Shown: positions 1 to 10,879, counted from the first letter of the stretch. The stretch: DNA of 64,000 bases from Tridacna crocea (GCA_943736015.1 OX031058.1:21167001-21231000), one strand, 5' to 3'. Notes: a model not told the origin generated them from the sequence alone. Program-made: numbers and translations.

Positions 1-737
1 CAAAATTAAAACACAAAACTTACTAATATAGTTTATAACCTTTAATGATTTAGGTTTAATGGCCAAGATAGTCTTTTTGTTTATGATAAATCTTCTTATT
101 ACATAGTTCAAGAGTTCAAATTTAAAACATAGTAAGCCTACTAGAAATAAGTAGGCCAAAAAGACACAATGACTTCCTGATGGGTTAACCAAACCAGACA
201 AATTGACTTTACTGATGGGTGAATCAAACCAGTATTTGTGTCATATATAGTAAAACTGCTGCTGGGTTAATCAAACAGCCCTTATAAATTTCTATATAAT
301 TATATTCATGGAATTAATCAAAATTCTCAGAAACTCCACACATCTTGGCCGATTGTGACACAAACGACAAATGTGAAGAGTCTATAAACTGTCACAAACT
401 TACATCTTGTGAATACATGAATCATTTGGTACACAGAGTTCAAATTAAAGAAAAGAAATTATGCATTCACTTCTCCTCTGACTGTCTTGACATGTTGCTT
501 CGCGACTGAATGGTATCTGGAAAGAAAGAAATCTAACGGCAGAAACAGTTTCAAGCTGACATTGGGTGGGCATTGGGAGGGTTCGTTTCTCAGCAAAGAT
601 TTGGCGCTTTCTTCTCCGGAAGACGAAAGCAAGGGAAGTAACTCTGTAAAAACTGACCCTTTCCTCCCTGTTCTCACAAAAATTTGTCTTTGCTCGGCTA
701 ATAGCAGTTAAATCACATTCATGATTCAAATGGCATT
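1..737. other. Sequence upstream of Rho exon, no gene seen
   Basis: AT-rich sequence between the window edge and a family D half element. It should be intronic to, or upstream of, the Rho GTPase gene, because the exon at 971 starts in mid-codon. Open frames of 70-95 codons overlap on both strands at 445-729. None carries a P-loop, a G-protein motif or any family I recognise, so I do not call an exon here. Confidence 0.5.
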
Positions 738-882
738 AGATTTTGTGCTACAGTAGACTTGCGCAAAACAGGAAATTACATAAAAACGGAAAGTGTCGTT
801 TCGGATTAGCCTGCGCGGACTGCGCAGGCTAATCCGAGACGGCACTTTACGCACTTGCCCCTTTTCGTGTGTTGCAAGCCAG
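738..882. repeat. Family D palindromic element, half copy
   Basis: Contains a GATTAGCCTGCGC...GCGCAGGCTAATC hairpin and ends in the GTGTTGCA terminal motif of family D. Only one of the two hairpins of a full copy (42909-43169) is present. Confidence 0.75.
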
Positions 883-970
883 ATTATAGGGCAGGGTAAA
901 AGTTGATAAATACAGTATGTCTGCTGAATTATTCTGCAGAATTATTTCTGTGTCTCTCTGTCTATTCCAG

Positions 971-1029
971 GATCGATAGAGCTACTGGGCAAACAGTACA
1001 ACTTGCAGATGATTGACACATTGGACAAG
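971..1029 (+). CDS. Rho-family GTPase, internal exon (switch II region)
   Basis: Internal coding exon bounded by a pyrimidine-rich acceptor (ATTCCAG) and a GTACGT donor. It starts in mid-codon (its first two bases finish a codon) and ends in phase 0. It encodes SIELLGKQYNLQMIDTLDK, which aligns with the Cdc42/Rac segment from strand beta-2 into the DTAGQ motif. Phase and alignment both continue into the exon at 4136. The switch II motif reads DTLDK instead of DTAGQ. The exons with the P-loop and switch I must lie left of the window. Evidence: splice sites and reading frame seen directly; family from the well-known Rho pattern. Confidence 0.8.
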
Positions 1030-1253
1030 GTACGTGTGTTTTGCTATAGGGTTAAAGATATAATATCTGTGCTAGTTTTCAGGCAGTTGCAGTTTTCAGC
1101 CACTGTTTTTTAATCCATGTCATCCTTATTTTATAACACTGAAATAATGTTGCCCCTGATGGTTGTATGATTGTACTGATTACGACTGATAGAAAAGGAA
1201 TATCACTTAACGTAGTAGACCCCTAATAGAAACAGCTATTTCCTCTATAATAT

Positions 1254-1642
1254 CATCTTTGCAAGCCAATGCTGATGATTCACGACGCTACTCTACCCTT
1301 GGCGGATCGAGCTTGATTTTTACATTCCCCCGATACGCATTTTCATTGGATGCAGCCAGCTCTAACTGCAACGAATGAAATCACACGTAGCATTTCATCT
1401 TTGATAAAAATAGAATAAGGTAAACATGGACATCCACGTGGACGTCTGCTGATCGCTTCATGTTAAATAGTTGTATTCGTAAGCGGTTTGTAAAACGATA
1501 TTTCATTGGCTTTCAGAAATATTATATAAAGGGGGATAATAACCAACATCCAATAGAGGGCGCATCGCAGGAATCTCGAAATCGGGCTCAATCAGCCAAG
1601 GTAAGATCCGTGTAGTGATCGTAACCTTGGCTCGCGAAGATG
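1254..1642. repeat. Family G MITE, copy 1
   Basis: Starts with CATCTTTGCAAGCC and ends with GGCTCGCGAAGATG, the inverted termini of family G. It has the same internal order as the copy at 36818. No clear target duplication remains, so it is probably an old insertion. Confidence 0.8.
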
Positions 1643-2779
1643 CAATAACACTATCCTACAAAATTTGCCGTAATTAAAAAAAGAGTGTTATTATAGTGCT
1701 TTAACCAGGCCACTTTCCCTTTTAGTCTTTTCTAGAATTATCATTTATGAATCTAAAACCACTATATTTTCATTACAAAGAGAGATAATAGTTACGCCCC
1801 TTTTCTAAAAACTAACAAAAGTATCTACAAATAATTTCAAGATAGGCATAAAGAAATTTCTGCTAAAACATGCAAAAGTATTATTCCTGTATAAATCGGT
1901 ATTTATCAACTATCAAGAAAACTTTATGCAATTTAGCATTAGAGGTATAAGAGGTCTACTACCTTAATGGAGACATTCAAAGCAAATGCATACTGCATAA
2001 CAAGAATTATAGTCCAAAATATATTAAACCAAAGACATACATGTACCATGTATATAGTGAAATTTACATAAGTCCTGTGCACTTTCTTTGACAGGTACAT
2101 TACAAACAAAGATGGTTCCAAAGAAACTTGCATAATATTGATTTTTGTTTGAGTCTAACAGTGATTAAATTAATTTTATCATGACAAGGACTTTAACCGC
2201 TAATGTCCTTCCGAAACCGAGGTCAGCAATGTTTTAGAAATGAAGCGTATAATTTCTGATTGTTGCCCAAATACAGCACTATTTTCTTATCTCACACGTG
2301 TATGAAGACAAGAAAATTCGTAATGGCTGTATTACATTGAAAACAAGGAGAGTTATGTGATAAAATTGTATTTGTCCCAAGTGTTGTATTATGGGTTGAG
2401 GGCCTTAAATACTTAAAACGAATAAAATGTTAAAAAACTGTTCTCTTTGAACAGTGGTTCTTTATCCTCACATTGAGATTGTACATCATCTTTTTTTTGT
2501 CAAGTTCAAAATGTCGTCCGCTGCTGCTTTCCGTCGGGAAAGGTCTTAAATTTTCGTTGTCTGGTTTGGGGTTACCTGTTTATTGCAGAGATTCCGTAAT
2601 AAATCGTCATTTGTGAGCAAGCCTGTCAAATTTCCTTGAAATTTAAAACCGCATTTAAAATACTGATATGATATAAGGCAAAGCACCAACAGGAATACTT
2701 TGTGAAAATCGATTTGAGCCAGGATCTGACAGAAGGGGGTGTAACCCTTATCCTGAATAAGTAGATTTTTTTTATTAGA

Positions 2780-2925
2780 GACCCATCACGCAAAAAGGGA
2801 CCTTCTGGGAACTGCGAAAAGTGTCAACCCTGGTCAGACTGGGCGAATTGTGTAGGCTGACCAGGGGTGACACTTTTCGTTTTAATGACATTTTCTGTAT
2901 GAAAAGTTTCCCACATTTTAAATGT
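2780..2925. repeat. Family F element, left half
   Basis: Starts with GACCCATCACGCAAAAAGGG, the terminus of family F (compare 36243-36506), followed by a CCTGGTCAGACTG...CAGGCTGACCAGG hairpin. The right half is absent and the sequence runs into a SINE. Confidence 0.75.
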
Positions 2926-2935
2926 AATTGATAGG

Positions 2936-3195
2936 AGCCTTGGCTCACCAACGGCGGGATCCTGCACAGTCCGGTGGTAAAGTGTACGACTCGTGACTGG
3001 GAGACCCCGGGTTCGTGTCCCACTGGATCCTGAGTCCTGACTATGATTTTTCTTGTGATTGTCCTTGGGCAAGACACTTCAGAGCCCTAGCCTAGTACCG
3101 ATGAAACTCGGGAAATACTTGATTAAGTGAGCCATAGCCGTGATAATGACTGAAATAACGTTGAAAGCCGCGTAAAACACAGTTTCAACAATAAA
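2936..3195 (+). repeat. tRNA-derived SINE
   Basis: A degenerate tRNA-like head with a clear pol III B-box (GGGTTCGTGTCCC at about 3009) is followed by a non-tRNA body with TTGGGCAAGACACTTC and an end reading AATAACGTTGAAAGCCGCG. That tail is shared in diverged form with the SINE ending near 16910. Confidence 0.75.
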
Positions 3196-3306
3196 CCACG
3201 AACAGAAAGACAACAAAGCAAACAATAAATCGTCATTATTAAGCGAAACTGTCAAATTGTCCCTGAAATTTACAACTGCATCGAGTTTCTATCAGACATG
3301 CCTACA

Positions 3307-3536
3307 TTTAACCCTTTACCACACAATCCCTACTTATTACGCCCCAGAGAAAGAAGCCTTTTGAAAACACTGTGGGAAAAGGAGAAAATGCTGGTAACAA
3401 GCATTTTCTCCTTTTCCCACAGCGTTTTCTACCCTTCCCAGACCAAATTTCAATTTTTCAGTCACCTTTATTTTGTCATCTGCAAATGCTTTCAATTTGG
3501 ACCAGTCTAAAATTTTGTTGTGTGGTAAAGAGTTAA
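3307..3536. repeat. Family A TTAA-flanked MITE
   Basis: Reference copy. Starts TTAACCCTTTACCACACAA and ends GTGTGGTAAAGAGTTAA. The CCCTACTT arm is on the left and the GCAAATGCTTTCAATTTGG arm on the right. The central hairpin around 3370-3425 (GTGGGAAAAGGAG / CTCCTTTTCCCAC) is nearly perfect with almost no loop. Confidence 0.9.
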
Positions 3537-3634
3537 AATCGTGACTTAAATTTGAATAATATCTCGGTTTTAAATGTCATTCGACTTATTTGTGAGCTAA
3601 TGAAGGGTTATGTGGAAGTGATATTTCTTGCGTT

Positions 3635-3820
3635 CACACTCTACGTACCAAACGACAAAATCTTCGACATATTTAAATTCAAAGCATTTGCAGAAGATAA
3701 ATTTAATATACTTCAAATGGTGATTTCTGCTTTTGATACGGTTAAAATGTTTTTGGAAAAAAAAAGAAAATGCCAGTTACCCGATTTTTCTCCTTTTCCC
3801 ACAATGTTTTCAAAAGGCCT
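3635..3820. repeat. Family A MITE, decayed copy
   Basis: Carries ACCAAACGACAAAATCTTCG and AAAGCATTTGCAGAAGA from one arm and half of the core palindrome, but no intact TTAA ends. It abuts the family H palindrome that follows. Confidence 0.65.
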
Positions 3821-3951
3821 TCATTTGTTAGTAACACAACTTCTGATTGGCTAAACCATTCGGTTTAGCCAATCAGAAGTTTTGTTACTTACAAATCTAG
3901 AAAACCTTGGAGAATAAGACCAAGAATATTCTCAAGAATGGGCAGTGAATA
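3821..3951. repeat. Family H palindromic MITE
   Basis: Centred on CTGATTGGCTAAACC / GGTTTAGCCAATCAG, with one full flank (GGAGAATAAGACCAAGAATA to GTGAATAC). The other flank is truncated. Compare the complete copy at 21604. Confidence 0.75.
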
Positions 3952-4135
3952 CAACCCCCCAGTTCCCCAATACGTAGGTCAACAACAGTTCCAAGCTGAC
4001 ACTAGGTTCTGGTATCAAACTCGAGACCTTATAGTTACGCGCTGATTCAAATTCGTCGTATTGGTTTACTGTAAATGTCTGTATATCTAAAATGTTGCCG
4101 TCTTGAGTTATCACACCATTTATTATGTTTTGCAG

Positions 4136-4528
4136 GGAGAGAGCGACGAGGCACGGCGACACAGTTACCATGGCACCGATGTTTTCGTTATTTGCTTCTC
4201 TGTTGTCAAACCTGAGTCTTTCCAAAGTGTTCAAAGACGCTGGATTCCTGAAGTGAGGAACCAGATGGGCGATACGCCATTTATTCTTGTCGGAACTCAA
4301 GCAGATTTACGTGACGACGACTCTGTCGTACAAGGCCTAGCTCTGCAAGGCAAACGACCAATCACATCGCGCGAAGCTGCCTCGATTTGTCGTCGCCTTG
4401 GTGCCGCGTGCTACATAGAGTGCTCTCCAGTCATGAAGAAAAGAATTCGACGTGTGATGAACGATGCACTTGTTTCTGTTTTCTGCCCTAAAGATGATGT
4501 TATTAGTGTCCCTTGTGTGTTACTGTGA
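4136..4528 (+). CDS. Atypical Rho/Cdc42-like small GTPase, last exon
   Basis: The last exon encodes 130 residues and joins the exon at 971-1029 in phase 0. Rho-family marks are clear: TDVFVICFSV (strand beta-4), WIPEVRNQ, the G4 motif as TQAD followed by LRDD, the Rho insert helix with PITSREA, and the C-terminal box CVLL, which predicts geranylgeranylation and membrane attachment. CVLL is also the box of vertebrate Cdc42. What is odd: the joined switch II reads DTLDKGESDEARR where Cdc42/Rac have DTAGQEDYDRLRP. In Cdc42 numbering this gives A59L, G60D and Q61K. Gly60 contacts the gamma phosphate and Gln61 is catalytic, so GTP hydrolysis is predicted to be lost or strongly altered, as in atypical Rho proteins such as Rnd and RhoBTB. 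The G5 motif is also changed (ECSP for ECSA). There is no polybasic stretch before the CAAX box. Nucleotide-binding competence cannot be judged because the P-loop exon is outside the window. Confidence 0.85.
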   Translation, partial: GESDEARRHSYHGTDVFVICFSVVKPESFQSVQRRWIPEVRNQMGDTPFILVGTQADLRDDDSVVQGLALQGKRPITSREAASICRRLGAACYIECSPVMKKRIRRVMNDALVSVFCPKDDVISVPCVLL

Positions 4529-4949
4529 ACGATAAACTTTCTACGATATCAGATAGTATCGGACAAGCTCAGTTCGCCCCCGGGAAAACAGATAACCAAA
4601 TTACAGTTTCGTGCGTCAGAAACAAATCGTCGCGTAGCTAAAACAAAATTATGTACAGGTCACAATATTTATACCATTTTTGGGGGTCATGGTCAAATAA
4701 CTATATAGTTTAGCAGAGCCCTCTAATAACGGTATTTATCCATATAGGGCCAAGTAAACAAATTGTCGGTTTACTTTATGGACGAAATACGATCATTTTC
4801 ATTTAGGAAAAAAAAAAACAGAAAACGAAAAATTTCATTTCCAGGCTTTTGTTTACAATAGAAGCCCAAGTTACGACAGCATTTTTTTCTGCACTCTGAT
4901 CTTCATCTACATTGATTGTTTCTCTGTCAATCATGTGTTCAGTCAGAGA

Positions 4950-4955
4950 AATAAA
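4950..4955 (+). promoter_or_regulatory. Candidate polyadenylation signal of the Rho gene
   Basis: AATAAA about 420 bases after the stop codon, followed by a T/G-rich stretch (TAGTTGTTTGTACAG). It is the first canonical hexamer I found downstream of the stop. Confidence 0.45.
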
Positions 4956-5171
4956 TAGAAATCTAGTTGTTTGTACAGATTTTACCTTAGTGCCATATTA
5001 CGTGACAATCTTTTGGTCATATACCAGTAAATGAGTGCGAATATAGTATTTATTTTAACCCTATTTCTAATTAGTTCTATATCAGAGTAGATCAAGATCA
5101 GACCGCACAGACGTGATCTGACAAGACGTCAAACATAAATTTTTAATTCAGGTTTTCTTGGCCAGTTGTCT

Positions 5172-5430
5172 ATGAGCCGTGCTGTGGCAAAAGGGGGCTC
5201 TATGCATCATTGTGACGCATGGTACCAAGGAAGTCATCACATACATCCCTAAAATCTGTTTATATAACAAACTATTGAATCATGGGATACACTGCTCCTT
5301 TGACATGCAGAATGATTGACCGATGGCGAAGAGTTTCGACCCAGGTCAGCCTGCGCAAATTGTGCAGGCTGACCTGGGTGGAAACTTTTCGCGAATGTAA
5401 TAAGCCTCCTTTTCACAGAGCACTGCACAT
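5172..5430. repeat. Family E MITE
   Basis: Starts AGCCGTGCTGTGGCAAAAGG and ends with the approximate inverse, CCTTTTCACAGAGCACTGC. It carries a strong hairpin (CCCAGGTCAGCCTGC / GCAGGCTGACCTGGG) near 5340-5380. Confidence 0.8.
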
Positions 5431-5470
5431 ATATCGTGTAAGTTATTATATAAGTATATTGTTTCTTCAG

Positions 5471-5607
5471 TTAACCCATTACCACACAATCCCTACTTTT
5501 GACACCCCTGTGAAAGAAGCCTTTTGAAAACATTGTGGGAAAAGGAGAAAATGCTGGCAACCAGCATTTTCTTCTTTTTCCACAATGTTTTCAACTCTTC
5601 ACAATAC
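5471..5607. repeat. Family A MITE, truncated copy
   Basis: Starts TTAACCCATTACCACACAAT and includes the whole core palindrome. It is cut off after TCTTCACAATACATTACCAC, where the next copy begins. The join looks like a nested or recombined pair of copies. Confidence 0.75.
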
Positions 5608-5845
5608 ATTACCACACAACCCATTACCACACAATCCCTACTCTTGACGCCCCTGTGAAAGAAGCCTTTTGAAATGATAGTGGGAAAAGGAGTAAATGCT
5701 GGTAACCAGTATTTTCTCCTTTTTCCACAATGTTTTCAACTCTTCACAATACAAATTTTTAAATTTTCGGACACTTTTATTATATCGTCTGCAAATGCTT
5801 TCGATTTGGACAAGCCTGAAGTACTGTCGTTTGGTAATGAGTTAA
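5608..5845. repeat. Family A MITE
   Basis: Right-hand partner of the truncated copy before it. It has CACACAATCCCTACTCTTGA on the left, a core palindrome with mismatches, and ends GGTAATGAGTTAA. Confidence 0.8.
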
Positions 5846-6296
5846 GTAACCAAAGAGATCCCTCGTTCTGACATGAGTGCAATGTATGCCTTGTTGACTT
5901 ACCGAAATGCAGGTGAAATGTGCTACTTCCTTGTTTTTTTGTTTTCACTTAAAGTCTCAATTTTTCATGAAATCCGACGTAATATTATTATGAAATCACA
6001 AATAATGATAAAATTGTGCTACAAAACTAAATTGAAAAATAAAAAAATCACCATTAGAAATAGTGGAAATTACAATAATTTCAAGGTTAAAGAAAAATTG
6101 TATAACAGGGATCCAATTTGATTTTTAAAAAATCTGAATCGTGAAGTAAAATGGTCCCTTGAAATGCAGGAATTTTATCAATAGTATGTCAGACTGCGTA
6201 GACAGCGCAGGCTGACATGGTCAATAATTTTTGTAGATGCGAAAAAAAAGAATCATCTTTCACAGAGATTGACTAATTTGTGTTGTTCATGAAATA

Positions 6297-6556
6297 TGAT
6301 CCATCACGCAAAAAGGGACCATCTTGGAATTCTGTACAACAATTAGATGAAAACAGATCAACGATAGTGCAGGTCAGTTTAAGTTGGTAATTCAAAAATG
6401 ATTATATAACTAGGTGCAATGACCACTTTTCATACAGAAAATATCATAAAAGCGGAAAGTGTCAACCCTGGTCAGCCTGCGCAATTCGCAGTGTGACCAG
6501 GGTTGACTTTTTTTCACAGTTCCCAGAAGGTCCCTTTCTTTGCGTGATGGGTCACA
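6297..6556. repeat. Family F MITE
   Basis: The left end TGATCCATCACGCAAAAAGG and the right end CTTTGCGTGATGGGTCA are inverted. An internal hairpin (CCCTGGTCAGCCTGC / GTGACCAGGG) lies near 6465-6508. Confidence 0.8.
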
Positions 6557-6737
6557 AAATGAAGTAGCTTGTCGTAGACAATCCGTTACAGTTCATATAT
6601 AGGGACTTTGAAATGACCGAGTTGTTTGATAGTCTAGATTTGAAATCAACTGGCTTATCATGTTTGTTTCCCTTTGTAATCTCATGAATCTTTGCCCCAT
6701 CAAACCCTTACAGATAAATATCCCAGGCTGGTTGTTC

Positions 6738-6962
6738 TTAACCCTTTACCACACCATTTCATCTTTTAACGACCCTTAGACAGTATAAGCCTTTTGAAAA
6801 CATTGTGAGAAAAGGAGAAAATGCTGGTAACCAGCATTTTCTCCTTTTCCCACAATGTTTTCTATCCTATTATAGAAATATTCATTTCAGCAACGTTGCT
6901 ATTAATGTCTGCAAATGCTCTCAATTTGGACAAGACTTAAATTTCGTTATCTGTTAGGGTTA
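6738..6962. repeat. Family A MITE, shares TTAA with next copy
   Basis: Starts TTAACCCTTTACCACACC and ends TTAGGGTTAA. Its last TTAA (6959-6962) is also the first TTAA of the next copy. The left side of the hairpin reads GTGAGAAAAGG opposite CCTTTTCCCAC, giving one mismatch. Confidence 0.85.
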
Positions 6963-7188
6963 ACCCATTACCACACAATCCTTACTTTTGACGCCCTTGA
7001 GAAAGAAGCCTTTTGAAAACACTGTAAGAAAAGGAGAAAATGCTGCTAACCAGCATTTTCTCCTTTTCCTACAGTGTTTTCTACCCTTCCAGATCAAATT
7101 TCAATTTTTCAGTCACTTTTATTTTGTCGTCTGCAAGTGCTTTCAATTTGGACCTGTCTATAATTTTGTCGTTTGGTAAAGAGTTGAA
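6959..7188. repeat. Family A MITE, tandem neighbour
   Basis: Starts TTAACCCATTACCACAC and ends GGTAAAGAGTTGAA. The core is TGTAAGAAAAGG opposite CCTTTTCCTACA, with one unpaired change from the TAGG/CCTA state seen at 40136. Confidence 0.85.
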
Positions 7189-7189
7189 G

Positions 7190-7880
7190 GTTTAACTGAT
7201 TTTCAAACTGTACTCTTCTTCACTGAAGATCTTTTTTTTTATTTGTATGCTTTTGATTGATTTGTATACTCAGAAATAGTGCTGAAAATTGTAACCATCT
7301 ATTATAAGAAACTATAACGAGCATAATAGCAAGCCATTTCGTTGGATGTCACAGGAAGTTAGCAGTAGTTATTAGTGATTATCCTGCTAAATAACTAAAA
7401 CAAGACAATGTTCATACCTAATGTCAATGGCGCCGCAAATCAGTTGTTTCTGAAATAAAAAAAAAATTACCAATGCAAATTTTTGCAGAACTCGATGAGA
7501 AATGCACTGAGAATCCCTAGATAATTTGTAAAATGTAACTTAAACTTCAAAAAGAAAGAACCAATAATGATAAGACACAATCATAGCCATTCTTCGGCGA
7601 AATTCAACATAGTTTCAATTTGAGATGTGTACAAAAGCAGTGGTAGTAAAACTAGGTTCTAAATTACCGGATTGATATCAAAAACAGGTCACGAAATGAC
7701 CAAAGTGGTCACGAAATTATCGAAGTGAGTACAAAATTATCAAAATAAAAAGTAAACTTAGGTACGAAATGGCTTAGGAACGAAAAGACCTAGTTAAGAA
7801 ATCGCAGGAAGCGAGGTTAACAATATGGCTGCCTCCATAGGTACTTTTCAAAAGCGAATAAAAATATAGTGCCGCCGCTC
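7190..7880. other. No feature recognised
   Basis: AT-rich sequence. Around 7680-7800 it has short phrases repeating a GGTCACGAAATGACCAAAGT pattern with drift. No open frame of note and no known element ends. Confidence 0.4.
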
Positions 7881-7889
7881 ATGCGGCGC

Positions 7890-8080
7890 CACAATGATTT
7901 CCTTTTTCAATTCGATAGTAAAAACCCAAAATATCCTTATTTCAATGGTATGTTTCCGGGATTAGTATCTCCGTGTCGGACAGTGTAGATCCAAGATCAG
8001 ACTGCACGTTCTGTGCAGTCTGATCTTGGTCTACACTGTCCGCAAAAGGCCGGTGAGTCGCGGTGAGCAGCCTGGCCGTG
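7890..8080. repeat. Family C element, partial
   Basis: The hairpin GATCAGACTGCACG...GTGCAGTCTGATC at about 7993-8028 is followed by CTACACTGTCCGCAAAAGG and GGTGAGTCGC, as in the full copy at 28376. The end TTAA motifs are lost. Confidence 0.7.
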
Positions 8081-8171
8081 CTGCAATAATGATTAGTGCG
8101 TATGTCACTGGTGCAGATGCATTCACCAACCATTCTTCAAAACATGCATTGCTTTATTCTCCAGAAGCATC

Positions 8172-8270
8172 TATACCATTAGGTTTAGCCAATCAGAAGT
8201 TGTGTTACTTTCAAATTTAGAAAATCTCGAAGAATAACACTGAGAATCCTCTCAAGGATAGTAGGTGACC
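8172..8270. repeat. Family H fragment
   Basis: TTTAGCCAATCAGAAGTTGT followed by the AGAATAACACTGAGAATCCT flank, which is one half of the family H palindrome. Confidence 0.65.
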
Positions 8271-8299
8271 ACGGTCCTCGCGATCTTTGGTCTACACTG

Positions 8300-9090
8300 T
8301 CTGAGGCTTTCTTGAGGTATTCTAGCTAAAATATTGTAACCCTCATCAGGGTTGTTTTTCTGTTGACTAATACATATGGTTGCTCAAGGTCAGGTGACTT
8401 AATTTCACCTTGATAAAGGAATTTGTCTTACTTTTCTCACGAGATTATCGGTCAGGAGATTAACAGATTTCGACGCTCTAGATAACAAAGTATGTAAACA
8501 GATACAAGGGTGACAACCTGCGTCATAGCAGTGGTGTCGGAATAGCCGTCATTTTGTGCGCAAAGTGCAGATTAATTACTTTAAAAAGATATATGTATCT
8601 AAAATTTACTTAGAATACCTACTTCAACTGGTGACGGTAAATATGTTTGTCCTATTCGTGAAATCAAAATGCCATGAAACAATGTTGTAGCCCTAACCAC
8701 TTCAACACAATTATTCTTAACGGCATTGTATACGACATCTATTGTTAAATCGCACATGTGTCACTGGCTTCGAAAATTGTGCGGAGGTAATTGCAAAATC
8801 AACGAAACTAATGAACAAAATATTAATGTATCATAACGAAGAAAGTTGTCAGGTATCATATGCACTGCTTTGTTTGGACAGATCTTCAATAACAACAATG
8901 TACAAGCTGAAAAACTTATCTTTTAAAACGAAAATGGCGGATGTAGAATGTCTCCGATGACGTATGCTATGACGTAGGTTGTTACCTCTGGGATAAACGA
9001 TGTGCAAAATGCCATACTTTGACACTGATTATGAGCCATGCTTTGTGAAAAGAAGGCTAAATGCATCTGCGAAATGTACCAACCCAGGCC
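8300..9090. other. No feature recognised
   Basis: A 72-codon frame at 8742-8960 has no recognisable domain, no splice context that would tie it to another exon, and no neighbours. Left uncalled. Confidence 0.4.
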
Positions 9091-9097
9091 AACCTTC

Positions 9098-9194
9098 ACA
9101 AAAAAAGTTTCAAATTTTCAGTTACTTTTATTTTGTCGTCTGCAAATCCTTTCAAGGACAATGTAAAATTTTGTCCTTTGGTACCGAGTTAAGG
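9098..9194. repeat. Family A right arm only
   Basis: TTTTATTTTGTCGTCTGCAA and TTTCAAGGACAATGTAAAAT followed by GGTACCGAGTTAAG: a solo right half without the core palindrome. Confidence 0.65.
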
Positions 9195-9235
9195 CCTTCT
9201 ACTGCAACTGTTTTCGTATAGAACTGTGTTTACTC

Positions 9236-9440
9236 TTGATCAAACGACAAAATTTTAGGGTCGTACACTGAATGTCGACATATTAAACCTTGCTTAAATG
9301 TTGGGATTTGTCTCTGAAAAAAGTAGAAAAACATGGTGGGAAAAGTACAAAATGCAGTTTACCAGCGTTTTATCCTTTTCACATAATGTTTTTAGAAACC
9401 TGTATCTCGTTAAAACGGGGTCGTATGATAGAGGGTTAAC
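9236..9440. repeat. Family A MITE, decayed copy
   Basis: Has CAAACGACAAAATTTTAGGG on the left, a diverged core (GGTGGGAAAAGTACAAAATG, then TTTATCCTTTTCACA) and ends GAGGGTTAAC. Confidence 0.6.
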
Positions 9441-9821
9441 AGATTTATAAAAGTTTATAAATACAAGTAATTAGTAACAGATGCAGCAAAAGATCGGCCG
9501 TCAATTTCGAAGTTCCTAACAATGTAGTGTTTCTGAGAAGCAGTTTTAAGGAACGACAGTATTGTAAAAAGGAAAAGTTGAGAAAACTGCAAATTTCCGA
9601 CTAAATTCTCAACACGTTTCGAATGACAAATCTCCAGTTATGCTATTAGTCATATAATTGATGCTAGTATTGTTTTTTAACGTTTTGGCTCCATAGCTGT
9701 TATGACTGCTTTATAGAATGGTACAGATCAAGATCACACATGATCAGATTGTACAGAACTTGAGGTTTGATTATTAGTCTGCAGTATCCGATATTTTTGT
9801 TAAATGAAGAAGCCTTAGAAG

Positions 9822-10050
9822 TTAACCCTTTACCCCATAAGGCATTTCTATGTTATCTCTAATTGACCCTAAATAAAAGCAAGGATGAAGCTGTTTCTTA
9901 TGTGTAAATGACACCTTTTTATAGCATAGAAAACATTGCGACAAAAGGTGAAATTGCTCGTCACGAGCAATTTCACCTTTTGCCACAATGCTTTCAAAAG
10001 GCTTCTGCAAGCAATGTGTAGAAATGAGTATCTATGGAGTAAAGGGTTAA
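9822..10050. repeat. Family B TTAA-flanked MITE, copy 1
   Basis: TTAACCCTTTACCCCATAAG at the left and TATGGAGTAAAGGGTTAA at the right. The core palindrome, CAAAAGGTGAAATTGCTCGT / ACGAGCAATTTCACCTTTTG, differs from family A but has the same layout and the same ends, so B is a sister family. Confidence 0.85.
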
Positions 10051-10109
10051 AGAAGCCGGCTTATTTCAGACCCCGAGCTCAGCTCTTTTTCTTATATTGA
10101 CGTCAAAAG

Positions 10110-10352
10110 GGTAGAGACACTTTTAAGTTTTACCCAACAGTCCCATGTTTTAACAACCGTAAATAAGAAAACTTTTGAAAATAATGTTGGAAAGGAGAAA
10201 AACGCCGGTAACCAGCATTTTCTTCTACTCTCAAATTGTTTCTAATCTTTCTAAGATAGAAAACACACCCTTGGCTACGTTTCATTTATCGTCGGCAAAT
10301 GCTTTCACTTTAGACAAATCCAGATTTTTTTTCGTTGTGGTGAAGCGTTAAC
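10110..10352. repeat. Family A MITE, decayed copy
   Basis: Core GGAAAGGAGAAAAACGCCGG / CCAGCATTTTCTTCTACTC is partly unpaired. It ends TCGTTGTGGTGAAGCGTTAA. Confidence 0.6.
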
Positions 10353-10424
10353 TCCAAATTGAAAGCAATGGCGGACAAAAAATTCAAAGTTGCTAATTTT
10401 AAATGATTATTTCTGTCTACAAAA

Positions 10425-10757
10425 GTGTATAATACATCAAAAAAAAAAAGAAGAAAATGCTGTCTGTCATCACTTTCTCCTTTTCCCAATGTTTTTAGAG
10501 AGCTCTCTTTCAGTCAGGGTCGTCAAATGAAATTTTCAACCACTCAAGTTCACGATCCCGAATTTTATCTACAGCCTTTTCAAAACCTTGTGGGAAACGG
10601 GAAAAAATGCTGGTAACCAACATTTTTTCCTTTCTCCATTTAGTTTTTTTTACACTTTCACAGGCATTTACCTTCCACTTTATCTACATTCAATATGTCG
10701 TCTGCAAATGCTTTCAATTTGGACCTGTCTAAAATGTTTTCGTTTGGTAAAAAGTAA
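10425..10757. repeat. Two overlapping decayed family A copies
   Basis: There are two cores: one near 10445-10500 with little pairing left, one near 10585-10640 that is still palindromic (GGGAAAAAATGCTGG / AACATTTTTTCC). A Q arm ends TTTCGTTTGGTAAAAAGTAA. Confidence 0.6.
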
Positions 10758-10879
10758 AGGATGACATATTTGCTGCAGGCTAGGTCGTACACAGTGCAGA
10801 CATGCAAACTCGTGTATGTCCTCACGTCCCATTTTTTTCTTACATATTTGCTGTCATCGATCAAACATGAACGCTATTT

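Larger units (their letters stand above)
1030..4135 (+). other. Rho GTPase intron filled with MITEs and a SINE
   Basis: 3.1-kb intron with GTACGT donor and TTTTGCAG acceptor. It holds a family G element, half of a family F element, a tRNA-derived SINE, an intact and a decayed family A copy and a family H palindrome. About 1643-2780 holds nothing I recognise beyond AT-rich sequence. Confidence 0.7.

Noticed and set aside
445-729. 94-codon (-) and 74-codon (+) frames before the Rho exon
   Set aside because: No G-domain motifs, mutually overlapping, and no splice sites that would fit the phase at 971.
3932-4300. 122-codon frame antisense to the Rho exon
   Set aside because: Shadow of the real exon on the opposite strand.
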